A DNA stretch of 64,000 nucleotides from a virus. The DNA lies in the IMG/VR virus record IMGVR_UViG_3300025082_002282, positions 1 through 64,000 of that record, one strand, 5' to 3'. A program made the translations under genes and the position numbers. Under the pieces are notes generated by a model. It worked only from the letters and a program-made list of their open reading frames with translations. It ran no database searches and had not been told where the DNA came from. This document shows, piece after piece, positions 23,500 through 32,511 of this stretch (its first letter is position 1; each line of letters starts with the position of its first letter).

Positions 23500-24580
23500 A
23501 AATATTGTACATGTTGTGGGTGCAAGACCAAATTTTATTAAAGCCGCACCAGTAATTCATAATATAAAGGAAAAGGTGCCAGAGGTTAGACAAATCCTTA
23601 TTCACACTGGTCAGCATTATGACAAAAATTTATCAGATGTGTTTTTTAGCGCATTGCGGATGCCAAAGCCGGACATCAATCTTAAGGTCGGTTCTTCAAA
23701 AATGCACGGGAAACAAGTCGCGGATGTAATAGTTGGCATTGAAAAGTATTTGGTGAATAAAAAAGTAGACCTTTTAGTGGTGTACGGCGATGTCAATTCG
23801 ACTCTCGGAGCAACTTTGGCAGCGGTGAAAATGGGTATTAAAGTCGCACATGTTGAATCTGGCTTGCGCAGCCGCGACAGATCAATGCCGGAAGAAATAA
23901 ATAGAATGATCGTGGACAGAATATCAGATTATCACTTTGTTACGGAAAGGGACGCAGTTCACAACCTTCTCAGCGAAGGTATAAATCGTCATTCAATATT
24001 CTTTGTAGGAAACACTATGATTGATTCTTTATACGGTGTTCTTGGTAAACTACCGGAATCTTCTGAAAAGGAAGATTATATCCTAGCAACACTTCACAGA
24101 CCATCAAATGTTGATAATGAACCCGGACTTCGAAAAATATTAGATATATGTAAATCAGTTGGCAAGAAGGTGATATTTCCGATGCATCCGCGAACGAAGA
24201 ACAATTTTGGAAAATTTGGATTGTTGGAAGAGGCACTAAAGGTTCCAAATCTTGAAATCATAGACCCTGTTGGGTATTTCGAATTTGTGTCTTTGATGAA
24301 AAACAGTTTTGCAGTATTGACAGATTCCGGCGGCGTACAAGAAGAGACAACTGCGTTGTCTGTCCCGTGCCTAACTTTAAGAAATAATACCGAGAGACCT
24401 TCAACAATTGAGGAAGGAACAAACCAATTGGTAGACTCTGTAGAAGAAGTCACTTCAGCGGTTTTAGGTATCGAAAAGGAAGAGAATAAGGAACGTTCCA
24501 AGCCAGAGAAGTGGGACGGCCAATCAGGAAAGAGAATATCTCAAGTTATAAAACAAATATTTGAAAGAAAGGAGAATTAG
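23492..24580 (+). CDS. wecB: UDP-N-acetylglucosamine 2-epimerase (WecB type)
   Basis: 362 residues from TTG 23492, overlapping the previous gene by 8 bases. Family motifs: VGARPNFIKAAPVI (9-22), TGQHYD, VYGDVNSTLG, HVESGLRSRDRSMPEEINR (about 119-137), HPRTKNN and TDSGGVQEE (about 277-285). It interconverts UDP-GlcNAc and UDP-ManNAc; a hydrolysing NeuC variant is possible. It could feed both NeuB-type acid synthesis and the dehydrogenase at 34023. Confidence 0.85.
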   Translation: MIKNIVHVVGARPNFIKAAPVIHNIKEKVPEVRQILIHTGQHYDKNLSDVFFSALRMPKPDINLKVGSSKMHGKQVADVIVGIEKYLVNKKVDLLVVYGDVNSTLGATLAAVKMGIKVAHVESGLRSRDRSMPEEINRMIVDRISDYHFVTERDAVHNLLSEGINRHSIFFVGNTMIDSLYGVLGKLPESSEKEDYILATLHRPSNVDNEPGLRKILDICKSVGKKVIFPMHPRTKNNFGKFGLLEEALKVPNLEIIDPVGYFEFVSLMKNSFAVLTDSGGVQEETTALSVPCLTLRNNTERPSTIEEGTNQLVDSVEEVTSAVLGIEKEENKERSKPEKWDGQSGKRISQVIKQIFERKEN

Positions 24581-24582
24581 TT

Positions 24583-25302
24583 ATGGCTTATTGGGGGTAC
24601 TACGATTTTATAGTAGACTATATCAAAGGCAAAGAGGAATCATCAGTGATAGAAATTGGGGTGGACAAGGGTCAAACTTTCATTCCTCTTCTTAGTTTTA
24701 TGAGCAAACATTGCGAGAAATTTGAATTAATAGGAGTAGACGTTTTACGTCGTGATGAACTTGCTGTCCAATGTGAGCAAATGGCGAAAGACCTTACAGA
24801 GGCTCAGAATGTAGTCTTTTACGAGGAATCTAGTTTGGTTGTCCTACCAAAATTTATCGAACATTTGAAAGAAAATGCACCGGAACAACAAGGGTTGTTT
24901 GACATAATGTTGATAGATGGTGATCATAACTACTATACAGTAAAAAAGGAGATGGAATGCGTTCCAGATCTTCTCAAACCTGGCGGGTTTGTCGTTTTTG
25001 ATGATTACTCAAATAAGTGGGGAACTGAGGACGAGTACTTCGCAGATTTTAAAGAATATGAAAACAATGAATTTGTTACCCAAAGAGAAGGAACTGAACA
25101 CTCAGATAAAAAAGGCACCAAACCTGCCATTGACGAATTTTTAGAGAATAACCCGGAATGGGTATCGACCGACGCTGTTTGTCCTGGCAGAGAGCCAATT
25201 CTCATATATAGATCCGGCGAATTAAACTTTTATAACCCGACCACTGGCGAAGCCATCGACATAAACGAAATAGAAGCTGAGAATCCCGAGGAGGAAGGCT
25301 GA
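24583..25302 (+). CDS. Class I SAM-dependent methyltransferase
   Basis: 239 residues, ribosome binding site AAAGGAG. Rossmann motif I is VIEIGVDKGQT (22-32), the acidic loop LIGVD follows, and MLIDGDHNYYTVKKEME (about 109-125) plus GGFVVFDDY match the methyltransferase_24/CmcI-like family. The C-terminus is acidic. Likely O-methylation of a sugar. No DNA-methyltransferase motif is present. Confidence 0.75.
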   Translation: MAYWGYYDFIVDYIKGKEESSVIEIGVDKGQTFIPLLSFMSKHCEKFELIGVDVLRRDELAVQCEQMAKDLTEAQNVVFYEESSLVVLPKFIEHLKENAPEQQGLFDIMLIDGDHNYYTVKKEMECVPDLLKPGGFVVFDDYSNKWGTEDEYFADFKEYENNEFVTQREGTEHSDKKGTKPAIDEFLENNPEWVSTDAVCPGREPILIYRSGELNFYNPTTGEAIDINEIEAENPEEEG

Positions 25303-25303
25303 T

Positions 25304-26245
25304 ATGTCGGAAACAATGCCAAAAGTAACCTTTGCATTTATTAATTGTAATAGGTTACATTATTTGAGGAGTTGCTTGGAATCGTTCTTGCAGTGCACCG
25401 AAGATTACACAAATAAGGAAATTATAGTTGTTGACAATGCATCTACAGAAGACGGCACAGATGAATATTTAGAAGACTTGAGGGAGAGGGGGTTTCGAGT
25501 TTTTAGACAGAAGCAAAGAGACCCATCAAACGAGTATGCAAAGGCACTAAATATTGTATCTGAAAATGCAACTGGCAAATATATTGCCCCTATTCCGGCA
25601 GATTTTCAATTTATCATCAAGGGTGGTTGGTTAAAAGAATATGTTGATTTTTTTGAAAACTACGAAGACACTACTGGGTGTATCTCTTTCGACGCTCAGA
25701 GAAGGGTTAGGAACGCGTCAGGTACATACTCAAATGCCCTGGGTAGTAGTGATTTTAAATTCCTGTATCACTATAATCGAAATCCCGTAATGGGCGCAAT
25801 GAATTGTATGGTCACAAAGAAGTTGTTAGATTTGATTTATCCTTGGGATGTAGACAATTTGTCTCACGAGGGTGGTGAAGATTCCGAGACAAAGATGTTG
25901 AAAAAAGCAGAAAGATTATTGAGAGAAAATTCAATGACTGTCTTTTATAGTGCCCCGATAATCCCTGTTTCGGTTGGCATCTTCAACGAAAAGGGAGAGA
26001 ACGCAAGAATCAGAGGAATGACTAGATACGGTGATTATTGGGCCCCACCCGGTGATGATGAGAAAATAAAGTATTATAAGATCCATGAATATCAAGAATT
26101 GTTGGAAAAACACAAGAATAACGAAATTCCAGTGTCCATAGAGGATGTTTCCGAGGCCCTGGGTTGGAATTTGCCAATAGACTCTCAAGGCAATTGGATA
26201 AAACCAGAAAATCCACAAAACGTTAATGGTGTTCCAGTTTGTTGA
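25304..26245 (+). CDS. Glycosyltransferase family 2
   Basis: 313 residues. Start VTFAFINCNRLHYLRSCLESFL and IIVVDNASTEDGTDEYL are typical GT-A nucleotide-binding segments. The usual DxD is replaced by PADFQF (about 98-103), so metal binding may differ. GGEDSETKML near 190 is the acceptor-side acidic motif. The GAGGAAGG of the preceding gene's end serves as ribosome binding site. Confidence 0.75.
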   Translation: MSETMPKVTFAFINCNRLHYLRSCLESFLQCTEDYTNKEIIVVDNASTEDGTDEYLEDLRERGFRVFRQKQRDPSNEYAKALNIVSENATGKYIAPIPADFQFIIKGGWLKEYVDFFENYEDTTGCISFDAQRRVRNASGTYSNALGSSDFKFLYHYNRNPVMGAMNCMVTKKLLDLIYPWDVDNLSHEGGEDSETKMLKKAERLLRENSMTVFYSAPIIPVSVGIFNEKGENARIRGMTRYGDYWAPPGDDEKIKYYKIHEYQELLEKHKNNEIPVSIEDVSEALGWNLPIDSQGNWIKPENPQNVNGVPVC

Positions 26246-26256
26246 TATCCACGCCT

Positions 26257-27162
26257 ATGAAGATTCTGATTAATAGACAAGTAGTGAATGGCCCATGGGG
26301 AGGGGGGAATAAATTTGTTAAAGCTTTTTATGAAATCGGTACAAGCCGGGGTCACAAGATAACGAATACTTTTGAGGATAATATAGATTTAATATTCTTA
26401 CAAGACCCTCGGCCAAGCGCAAAAGTTGGAATAGGGATCAATGAAGCGATTCATTATCGTAAATTTTGCAAAAATACAAAACTAGTACAAAGAATTAATG
26501 AATGCGATGCTAGAAAGAATACTGACTTTATGGATGCTCTTTTATTATCTTGTAGTGAGTGGCTAGACTATACTGTGTTCGTGTCCAATTGGATGCAAAA
26601 CTATCATTTAACAAAAGGGTGGAAATGCAAAAATTACTCAGCCATTTACAACGGTGTAGATCTGGACATATTTCAAAAACGAGAAAAAATTAATAATGGC
26701 AAAATTAACATCGTAACTCATCATTGGTCGGATAATTTTATGAAAGGTTTCGATTTTTACAATGAGATAGACAAGTTTGTAGGTGAAAATGAAAACTTTA
26801 CTTTCACCTATATTGGTAGAGAGATAGGGACCTTTAAGAACACCAAGGTTGTGCCGCCAATTTTCGGAGAAGAGCTAGGAAAAGAACTTGGAAAATATGA
26901 TTTATATATTAGTGCATCTCGATTCGACCCTGGACCGAACCATATACTAGAAAGCTTAGCTTGTAAAATACCAACTTATGTGCACGCCGAAGGCGGCGGC
27001 TGTATTGAATTTGCAGGAGAGGACATGGTCTTTAAAGATATAGAAGAGTTGTTGTCGATAATTACTTCGAAAAAATATAAACAAAATAAGATGCAACCAA
27101 CAGATTGGGAGTCTTGTCTGAACCAATACTTTGATTTATTTGAAAAGGATTTAACTAAATGA
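26257..27162 (+). CDS. Glycosyltransferase, GT-B-like
   Basis: Start at ATG 26257; a TTG at 26239 would add six residues within the previous gene. N-terminus KILINRQVVNGPWGGGNKFVKAFYE is the Gly-rich acceptor loop, IYNGVDLDIFQKR the linker, and YISASRFDPGPNHILESLACKIPTYV the donor-site region with an E before SLAC. Family 4-like. The stop overlaps a vestigial ORF. Confidence 0.7.
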   Translation: MKILINRQVVNGPWGGGNKFVKAFYEIGTSRGHKITNTFEDNIDLIFLQDPRPSAKVGIGINEAIHYRKFCKNTKLVQRINECDARKNTDFMDALLLSCSEWLDYTVFVSNWMQNYHLTKGWKCKNYSAIYNGVDLDIFQKREKINNGKINIVTHHWSDNFMKGFDFYNEIDKFVGENENFTFTYIGREIGTFKNTKVVPPIFGEELGKELGKYDLYISASRFDPGPNHILESLACKIPTYVHAEGGGCIEFAGEDMVFKDIEELLSIITSKKYKQNKMQPTDWESCLNQYFDLFEKDLTK

Positions 27163-27239
27163 ACAAATTTAAGTTTTCTGCACTAATAACAGCCAGTGGC
27201 GGTATCGGATCACGCCTCATTTTACACAAAATACATTAA
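27159..27239 (+). pseudogene. Truncated N-terminal copy of the adjacent sulfotransferase
   Basis: This 26-codon ORF begins in an ATGA overlap and reads MNKFKFSALITASGGIGSRL and then ILHKIH before a stop. The functional gene at 27261 starts MKPKIAALITASGGIGSHLV, LHKL. From the Ala-Leu-Ile onward 15 of 18 residues match, with codon differences. It looks like a decayed partial duplication of the sulfotransferase 5' end, or a short leader ORF. The duplication is seen directly; the cause is inferred. Confidence 0.55.
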
Positions 27240-27260
27240 GATTATAGAGGGGACTATAGG

Positions 27261-28178
27261 GTGAAACCAAAGATAGCAGCATTAATAACGGCATCCGGCG
27301 GCATAGGGTCTCATCTTGTTTTGCACAAATTGCAAGGGCACAAGAATTTAGTTACTCTTACTGAGGGTGCCTTCCGCAGCCAGGGCGGATCAACTAAGGG
27401 TGATTTAAAGAGATATTTGTCTCAAGGTGAGATGCCTTCATTCCGAGACGAACAATTGTTTCCTATAAAGAAAATCAATTCTCAAGAAAGTAAGTGGATT
27501 ATCCTCAACAAGCCACCACTCAAAATGATAAATTACCATAGAACTTTTCATCCGGATATTCCCATATTGTACATTTTCAGAAATCCTGTTTCTTTTTACT
27601 ATACTTGGATAAAGAAATGGAAAGAATATGGAGAAAGAAGATATGGTAAGACAGTTTCGGATGACAGGGTGTTTGAGTGGTTTAAGAATACATTCATGTC
27701 TTCGCTATTTGAATTGGCTCAAACGTTTAGATCGGGAACAGATCATATAATAAGTTTTGAACATTTTTTCAACGATATTGATTTCGAACTAGAAAGAATC
27801 TTTAAATGTTTGGATGTCCCTGTTGTAAAAAATGAGGATTTGAAAGTTCTAGATAAATGCAATGTTTGTGGGACTGAAAAAGTAATAAGAAAAGAAGTAC
27901 ACGTCCGCGGCGAAAGATTCGAAGAGGTCTTATGTTGCCATCGACATGGCCCGTGTTTGGGCCCAGGAGAATACAATTATATTAGGAAAGAAGACTCTTC
28001 CTTTTTGAACAAGTGGAAAGTAAAACCTGATCAGGCTGAAGTGTGCAAGAAATTTTCCTCACTGTTTGGCGATGGTTTGATAAAATACTATTTGGAAGAG
28101 GGTTATTTGGAAGACAAAGACCGAAAGATCTTCGATAAGTTAATCCAAGAGTTCCTAGAAGGGTTGAGACGTGAGTGA
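27261..28178 (+). CDS. Sulfotransferase-like protein with Cys-rich insert
   Basis: 305 residues from GTG 27261, preceded by AGGGGACTATAGG. ALITASGGIGSHLVLHKL (7-24) sits where sulfotransferases bind the PAPS 5'-phosphosulfate, and ILYIFRNPVSFYYTWIKKW (about 100-118) matches the 3'-phosphate site. Between about 200 and 240 are CNVCG and CCHRHGPC, a zinc-ribbon-like insertion unusual for the family. It would sulfate a sugar of the island's glycan using PAPS. The 5' site is divergent, so the call is moderate. Confidence 0.6.
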   Translation: MKPKIAALITASGGIGSHLVLHKLQGHKNLVTLTEGAFRSQGGSTKGDLKRYLSQGEMPSFRDEQLFPIKKINSQESKWIILNKPPLKMINYHRTFHPDIPILYIFRNPVSFYYTWIKKWKEYGERRYGKTVSDDRVFEWFKNTFMSSLFELAQTFRSGTDHIISFEHFFNDIDFELERIFKCLDVPVVKNEDLKVLDKCNVCGTEKVIRKEVHVRGERFEEVLCCHRHGPCLGPGEYNYIRKEDSSFLNKWKVKPDQAEVCKKFSSLFGDGLIKYYLEEGYLEDKDRKIFDKLIQEFLEGLRRE

Positions 28179-29193
28179 GATTGGATTCATTCTCAGGGAG
28201 ATGACCCATCTTAGGTATTGGATGCCTCTCGTGCTGGAAGGCAACAACAGGGGGTTGAAATCTGTCTTTTATATTGCATCTTCACAGAAATATAATTGTC
28301 CACTTCTCTATATGGATAAAATAAAAGATTTGGCCAAAAAGCACAACATTGAAATCAGACCATTCGGAGAGGCTAAGAAATGTACAGGAGTTTTATTTTC
28401 CAGCGAAAACAGATGGGGGATCGAAATTCTAAAAAAAACTCCTAGTACAAAAAAAGTTGTATGCACTTATCAGACAGATTTTGTAGAAAGTTATAACAAC
28501 TTTTATAAAGAAGTGGCAGACTATATTCTTATGCCTAGCGAGTTTTGTGCAAAATATTATAGATGTACTGAAGGGAATAACCTTTATCTCGGTATTCCGA
28601 AATATGATGCTTCTTTCACCGAAGAAGAGGCACTTAAAAACAACAAACTACAAGATACAAACAATGTTCTTTTGGTCTGGCCAAAAAATAGAGATTTGGG
28701 CAGAATCAACATGGAGAAACTCTTGAAATTCTTGCTGAAATCAGGATTCAGAGTTTTGGCTAAAACCAGAGGCAAAGACCCTATTCCAAGAAAACACAAA
28801 GAGATGCTAAAGAAAAATGGTGGTCGCCACCTAGAAGATCGATCATGGTTTCCTCACACTACACAAGAACTTTTAGAAACCTCTAAGCTTGTCATTAATT
28901 TTGGATCAACCACTATAGAAGAATGTGTGATGCACAATGTTCCGCTTATAAACTTTGATATTAAGCCGAGCGTGAGAAACGGAAACAAAAAGAAGTTTAG
29001 GGTGACGCATGATTACTTGTACAATTATAATTATTGCATTCAGTTGAAAACTGATTTTACCGAAGGACAACTCCAAGCGGCCATTAAATATTTAACATCT
29101 GCAGACCTTAAGGAAGAATTCAGGAAGGCGAGACAGAATCACCTTTTTGATCATAAAGATTCTTGCAAAAGAATACTTGATGTGTTATTATAA
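28171..29193 (+). CDS. GT-B transferase, CDP-glycerol glycerophosphotransferase-like
   Basis: 340 residues from GTG 28171, overlapping by 8 bases. The C-terminal half has NVLLVWPKNRD, HTTQELLETSKLVINFGSTTIEECVMHNVPLINFD (about 227-265), the pattern of the Glyphos_transf/GT-B superfamily where ST-x-ExxxxxxP binds the donor. It may transfer a glycerol- or sugar-phosphate unit or simply a sugar. No membrane anchor is present. Confidence 0.6.
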   Translation: MSEIGFILREMTHLRYWMPLVLEGNNRGLKSVFYIASSQKYNCPLLYMDKIKDLAKKHNIEIRPFGEAKKCTGVLFSSENRWGIEILKKTPSTKKVVCTYQTDFVESYNNFYKEVADYILMPSEFCAKYYRCTEGNNLYLGIPKYDASFTEEEALKNNKLQDTNNVLLVWPKNRDLGRINMEKLLKFLLKSGFRVLAKTRGKDPIPRKHKEMLKKNGGRHLEDRSWFPHTTQELLETSKLVINFGSTTIEECVMHNVPLINFDIKPSVRNGNKKKFRVTHDYLYNYNYCIQLKTDFTEGQLQAAIKYLTSADLKEEFRKARQNHLFDHKDSCKRILDVLL

Positions 29194-29199
29194 AACGTT

Positions 29200-29826
29200 A
29201 TGATAGAAGGACTCATGATAGGACTGGCAGATATGGTCGAAGCCAAAAAACCCAAAGTTGTTGCAATAATCCCCGCTCGCGGCGGTTCGAAAAGACTAGA
29301 GCGTAAAAACATATATCCTATTTGGGGCAAGCCAATGTTATATTGGGCAATCAAGGCAGCAAAGGAAAGTGAACATATTACTGATGTGTGGGTCACCACT
29401 GAAGACGAAGAGATAAAAAATATCGCACTAGAGTGTGGTGCCAAGGTTCATGATAGGGATCCGAGGCATGCACAAGATCACGTATACAAGATGGAAGCCA
29501 TCAGAGATGCAGCTAGCTTTATAGAGAGAAGGCACTTCAAACCAGAGATTGTTGTGTCCCTTCAGGCAAACTCCCCAGAAATTACAGGAGAAACGCTAGA
29601 TAACGCCATTGAGGCATTCATTATTAACGATAGAAATGAGTTGATGAGTGTTGATGGCGAGTTGATGATGAACGCGGCATTTAGAATAATGAAGAATTGG
29701 TATGTTTATCAGAGGGACTTGAGTACGAAAACTGGAGCATTTATTTGTGATGTTCACGATGTTCATACAATTGAAGATGTTAAATTTATAGAGAAGAGGG
29801 GTAATAAAAATGATAAAAACACCTAA
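29200..29826 (+). CDS. neuA: CMP-nonulosonate (sialic acid) synthetase-like
   Basis: 208 residues from ATG 29200; ATG 29215 or 29233 are possible starts. The signature IIPARGGSKRLERKNIYPIWGKPML is at 23-47, followed by WVTTEDEEIKNIA and LQANSPE. This is the acylneuraminate cytidylyltransferase family, making CMP-activated nonulosonic acid from CTP. It is slightly short (usual 220-230). With NeuB at 31187 it supplies the activated acid. KdsB is less likely because of the GGSKRLERKN motif. Confidence 0.8.
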   Translation: MIEGLMIGLADMVEAKKPKVVAIIPARGGSKRLERKNIYPIWGKPMLYWAIKAAKESEHITDVWVTTEDEEIKNIALECGAKVHDRDPRHAQDHVYKMEAIRDAASFIERRHFKPEIVVSLQANSPEITGETLDNAIEAFIINDRNELMSVDGELMMNAAFRIMKNWYVYQRDLSTKTGAFICDVHDVHTIEDVKFIEKRGNKNDKNT

Positions 29827-30493
29827 AAGAGTATTGATATTCGCGGCCCACCATGACGATGAAACAATCGGATGTGGAGGCACCATTAGAAAATGGGCGG
29901 ACAAAGGTTGTCAGATTCATGTATGCTTTATGACAAACGGGGATACGGGAGTTGAACAGAGCACCGATGGTGAAAACATCGTAAAGACAAGAATGGAAGA
30001 ATCCGAAAAGGCAGCAAAGATACTAGGAGTATATCGTCTCCACAACTTAAGTATACCATGTCAAAAAGTGGTTAATCGCCAATCTACTTTTCACAAAGTC
30101 ATACAGAAAATAAGAGAAATAAAACCTGAGTTAGTTGTAACGCACAATAGTGTGTGTAAGCATCGCGACCATAAGAGGACTTCTGCAATAGTTGAGGAAG
30201 CATGCTGGAAGGCTTCGGAGAACATTCTAGAAGAATTAGGAGAAGTCCACACGATAAAGGACTTGTGGTCTTTTGAAATTACGGACCCACATTCAAATCC
30301 GGATATTGTTGTTGATATTACGGACACTTATGAATGGAAATGGTTGGCAATGGAAGAATATCTTTCTCAGTCTGGCATATTGCCGGGAATAATGGAGTAC
30401 ATCGAGGGCTTGTCAAAGGTCCGTGGATATTCAATAGGCGCAAGAAGAGGTGAGGCTTTTACTAGAATTGGAAAGGCACCGATAAAGATATGA
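29810..30493 (+). CDS. PIG-L/LmbE family N-deacetylase
   Basis: 227 residues, ribosome binding site GAGGGG. Zinc motif AAHHDDETIGCGG (12-24; AHxDDE with His in place of Pro) and the second site THNSVCKHRDHKRTS (about 104-118, HxDH). These enzymes remove N-acetyl from GlcNAc-type sugars. Beside two formyltransferases, it suggests a deacetylate-then-formylate route on an amino sugar. It ends in an ATGA overlap. Confidence 0.8.
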   Translation: MIKTPKRVLIFAAHHDDETIGCGGTIRKWADKGCQIHVCFMTNGDTGVEQSTDGENIVKTRMEESEKAAKILGVYRLHNLSIPCQKVVNRQSTFHKVIQKIREIKPELVVTHNSVCKHRDHKRTSAIVEEACWKASENILEELGEVHTIKDLWSFEITDPHSNPDIVVDITDTYEWKWLAMEEYLSQSGILPGIMEYIEGLSKVRGYSIGARRGEAFTRIGKAPIKI

Positions 30494-31203
30494 GCTATAT
30501 CGCGATAACATCTAATCAACCCAGGCATAGGGAGTTTATAAACAGGCTTCAGAAAAAAGTAAACTTGTCCCTTGTTATTGTCGTGGAAAAGAAAAAGGGA
30601 AACTCTCAGTTTTATTGTTCAGAGCAATTAGCATTTGGGGGGAAAAAGGATCCCATTAGGGTGAACATCGTGGAATGCACGCCTGTGCAATTAAACTCTA
30701 AAAGAATGGCAGAATTGATTACGGATGTCCGCCCGGAAGTTTGTTTTGTTTTTGGGGCACCTCTCTTAAAAGAAAACATATTTAGAATACCAAGAAGAGG
30801 ATGTATAAACATACATACGGGATTAGTGCAACATCATCGTGGCGTCGACAGTCCTTATTGGGCTCTGTATGAGCGTAGACCTGAATTACTTGGCGCGACT
30901 TTGCATTATATAGATTCTTCGATAGACGGAGGGGATATTATATCACAAGCAATAACAAAAGATCTGAAAGTAACAGACTCTCCGGATGATATATTTATGA
31001 AAACTTGTGCTACTGGATTTGACATTTTAGAAGAAAGTGTGTATAATATATTAGATGACTCTGTTGAGGCACACCCTCTTAGCCAATATGGTAACCGAGG
31101 CAAACTTTATCAAAATAAAGATATGGATTATGGTATAATGCTAGAGATAAGATATAAAACACCACACGTGCTAAAGGAATATTTAAATGGAAATAATAGT
31201 TGA
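30490..31203 (+). CDS. Formyltransferase-like enzyme, second copy
   Basis: 237 residues, ATGA overlap with the deacetylase. Core NIHTGLVQHHRGVDSPYWALY retains the Asn-x-His pair, and DSSIDGGDII has the catalytic Asp. Short form without a C-terminal domain. Immediate coupling to the PIG-L deacetylase suggests it formylates the amine freed by that enzyme. Sugar identity unknown. Confidence 0.7.
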   Translation: MSYIAITSNQPRHREFINRLQKKVNLSLVIVVEKKKGNSQFYCSEQLAFGGKKDPIRVNIVECTPVQLNSKRMAELITDVRPEVCFVFGAPLLKENIFRIPRRGCINIHTGLVQHHRGVDSPYWALYERRPELLGATLHYIDSSIDGGDIISQAITKDLKVTDSPDDIFMKTCATGFDILEESVYNILDDSVEAHPLSQYGNRGKLYQNKDMDYGIMLEIRYKTPHVLKEYLNGNNS

Positions 31204-31894
31204 TCTTTGTAACCAACACCACGGATCTTTAAGCGAATTAAAAAGGATGAGCTTGAATGCTTGGACTGCTGGCGCAGACGTGGTTAAAGTTCAATTGATG
31301 GACTCTGAAAAGTTCTTTGGAAGCACAGAGAAGAAGTATAGAGATATTGATTTTGAAACTTTTGCAAGTCTTAATGATTTTTGTGTGAATCTGGGGATTC
31401 CTTTAATGGCAACTCCCTTCGACATGGAGAGGTTCGACTGGATAAAATCGTTAGGCATTAAGAGATACAAGATATCATCAAGAACAGCGAAGCAGGACCC
31501 TGAATTGTGTAAGGCAATATTGAGAGAGAACAAGCCCACAATTATATCGACTGGTCATTGCGCTAAGGGAGAATGGCCATATGGACTAGGAGAAAAAATA
31601 AGCTATCTATTTTGTGTGTCTAAGTATCCGACATTCTTACACGACCCAGCATTAAAGGCAATGCCGGAAGAATTTACAAGATATTCTTATCACGGATATA
31701 GTGACCACGCAATCGGATCAGCAGCCGCCCTACAGGCTTACTTTAGGGGCGCAAAAATTCTAGAAAAGCACTACAGTGAAGATCCTCTGGCACAATCAAA
31801 ATTTGAAGGTGGTCATTTAGGATCCTTTGACCAAAAATCTCTTAAGCAATTCAAGGATCTAATTAAAGAACTAGAGATATTAAGGAGCAAATGA
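31187..31894 (+). CDS. neuB: Nonulosonate synthase-like (NeuB), short form
   Basis: 235 residues, ATG 31187 overlapping by 17 bases. TIM-barrel motifs: VDLCNQHHGSLSELKRM (5-21), AWTAGADVVKVQLMDSEKFF, PLMATPFDMERFDWI, STGHCAKGEWPYG, SKYPTFLHDP, YSYHGYSDHAIGSAAALQAYFRGAKILEKHYS. These match NeuB/PseI/LegI, which join PEP to an N-acetyl hexosamine. The usual C-terminal antifreeze-like (SAF) domain is missing; family members are usually about 340 residues. Activity without SAF is uncertain. Confidence 0.75.
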   Translation: MEIIVDLCNQHHGSLSELKRMSLNAWTAGADVVKVQLMDSEKFFGSTEKKYRDIDFETFASLNDFCVNLGIPLMATPFDMERFDWIKSLGIKRYKISSRTAKQDPELCKAILRENKPTIISTGHCAKGEWPYGLGEKISYLFCVSKYPTFLHDPALKAMPEEFTRYSYHGYSDHAIGSAAALQAYFRGAKILEKHYSEDPLAQSKFEGGHLGSFDQKSLKQFKDLIKELEILRSK

Positions 31895-32511
31895 TGGTAC
31901 CAGATATATCGATAATTATAACAAACTATAACTATGGAAAATTTATTTCGCGATGCTTGAGGAGTTGCCTGAAACAAGAAAGGGCAATATATGAAGTTAT
32001 TGTAGTCGATGATTGCAGTACCGACAATTCCTTCGATATGATAAGACCTTTCGCAGAGCACGTAAGGCTGTTCAAGACACCAAAGAATTCAGGCGTCGCA
32101 GCTGCAGCAAATTTGGGAATTGAGAATGCTAGGGGTCAATTCTTTTTTCGTGTTGATGCTGACGACTACATAAACAAAGATATGTCCTATATTATGAAAA
32201 AGTATTTAGAGTCCAATCATGACGCATTTTGTGTTTCTTCTGATTATTTGATGGTTGACGAATACGAAAATACCATTGAAAGAAAATATGCTGAAAATGA
32301 AAACATATCTTGTGGTATAATGTATCGTAGAGATCTGTTTTTATCTCTTGGAGGATACAATCCCAAAATGAGACATCGAGAAGAAGAAGAGTTAAAGAAG
32401 AGGCTAGGTGACGACTACAAGATTCATCATCTAAAGATTCCGTTCTATAGATATAGAATGCATAACACCAACAAAACAAAACAACCGGAATATAAGACCT
32501 GGGAAGTATAA
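31891..32511 (+). CDS. Glycosyltransferase family 2, short
   Basis: 206 residues, ATGA overlap. ISIIITNYNYGKFISRCLRSCL, VIVVDDCSTDNSFDM and FFRVDADDYINKDM (DADD metal site, about 88-92) give a clear GT-A core. It has LSLGGYNPKMRHREEEEL as acceptor region. Compact version without extra domains. Donor unknown. Confidence 0.8.
   Translation: MMVPDISIIITNYNYGKFISRCLRSCLKQERAIYEVIVVDDCSTDNSFDMIRPFAEHVRLFKTPKNSGVAAAANLGIENARGQFFFRVDADDYINKDMSYIMKKYLESNHDAFCVSSDYLMVDEYENTIERKYAENENISCGIMYRRDLFLSLGGYNPKMRHREEEELKKRLGDDYKIHHLKIPFYRYRMHNTNKTKQPEYKTWEV

Noticed and set aside
31187-31894. KDO-8-phosphate synthase
   Set aside because: NQHHGS start, STGHC and YSYHGYSDHAIG motifs match NeuB-type synthases, not KdsA.
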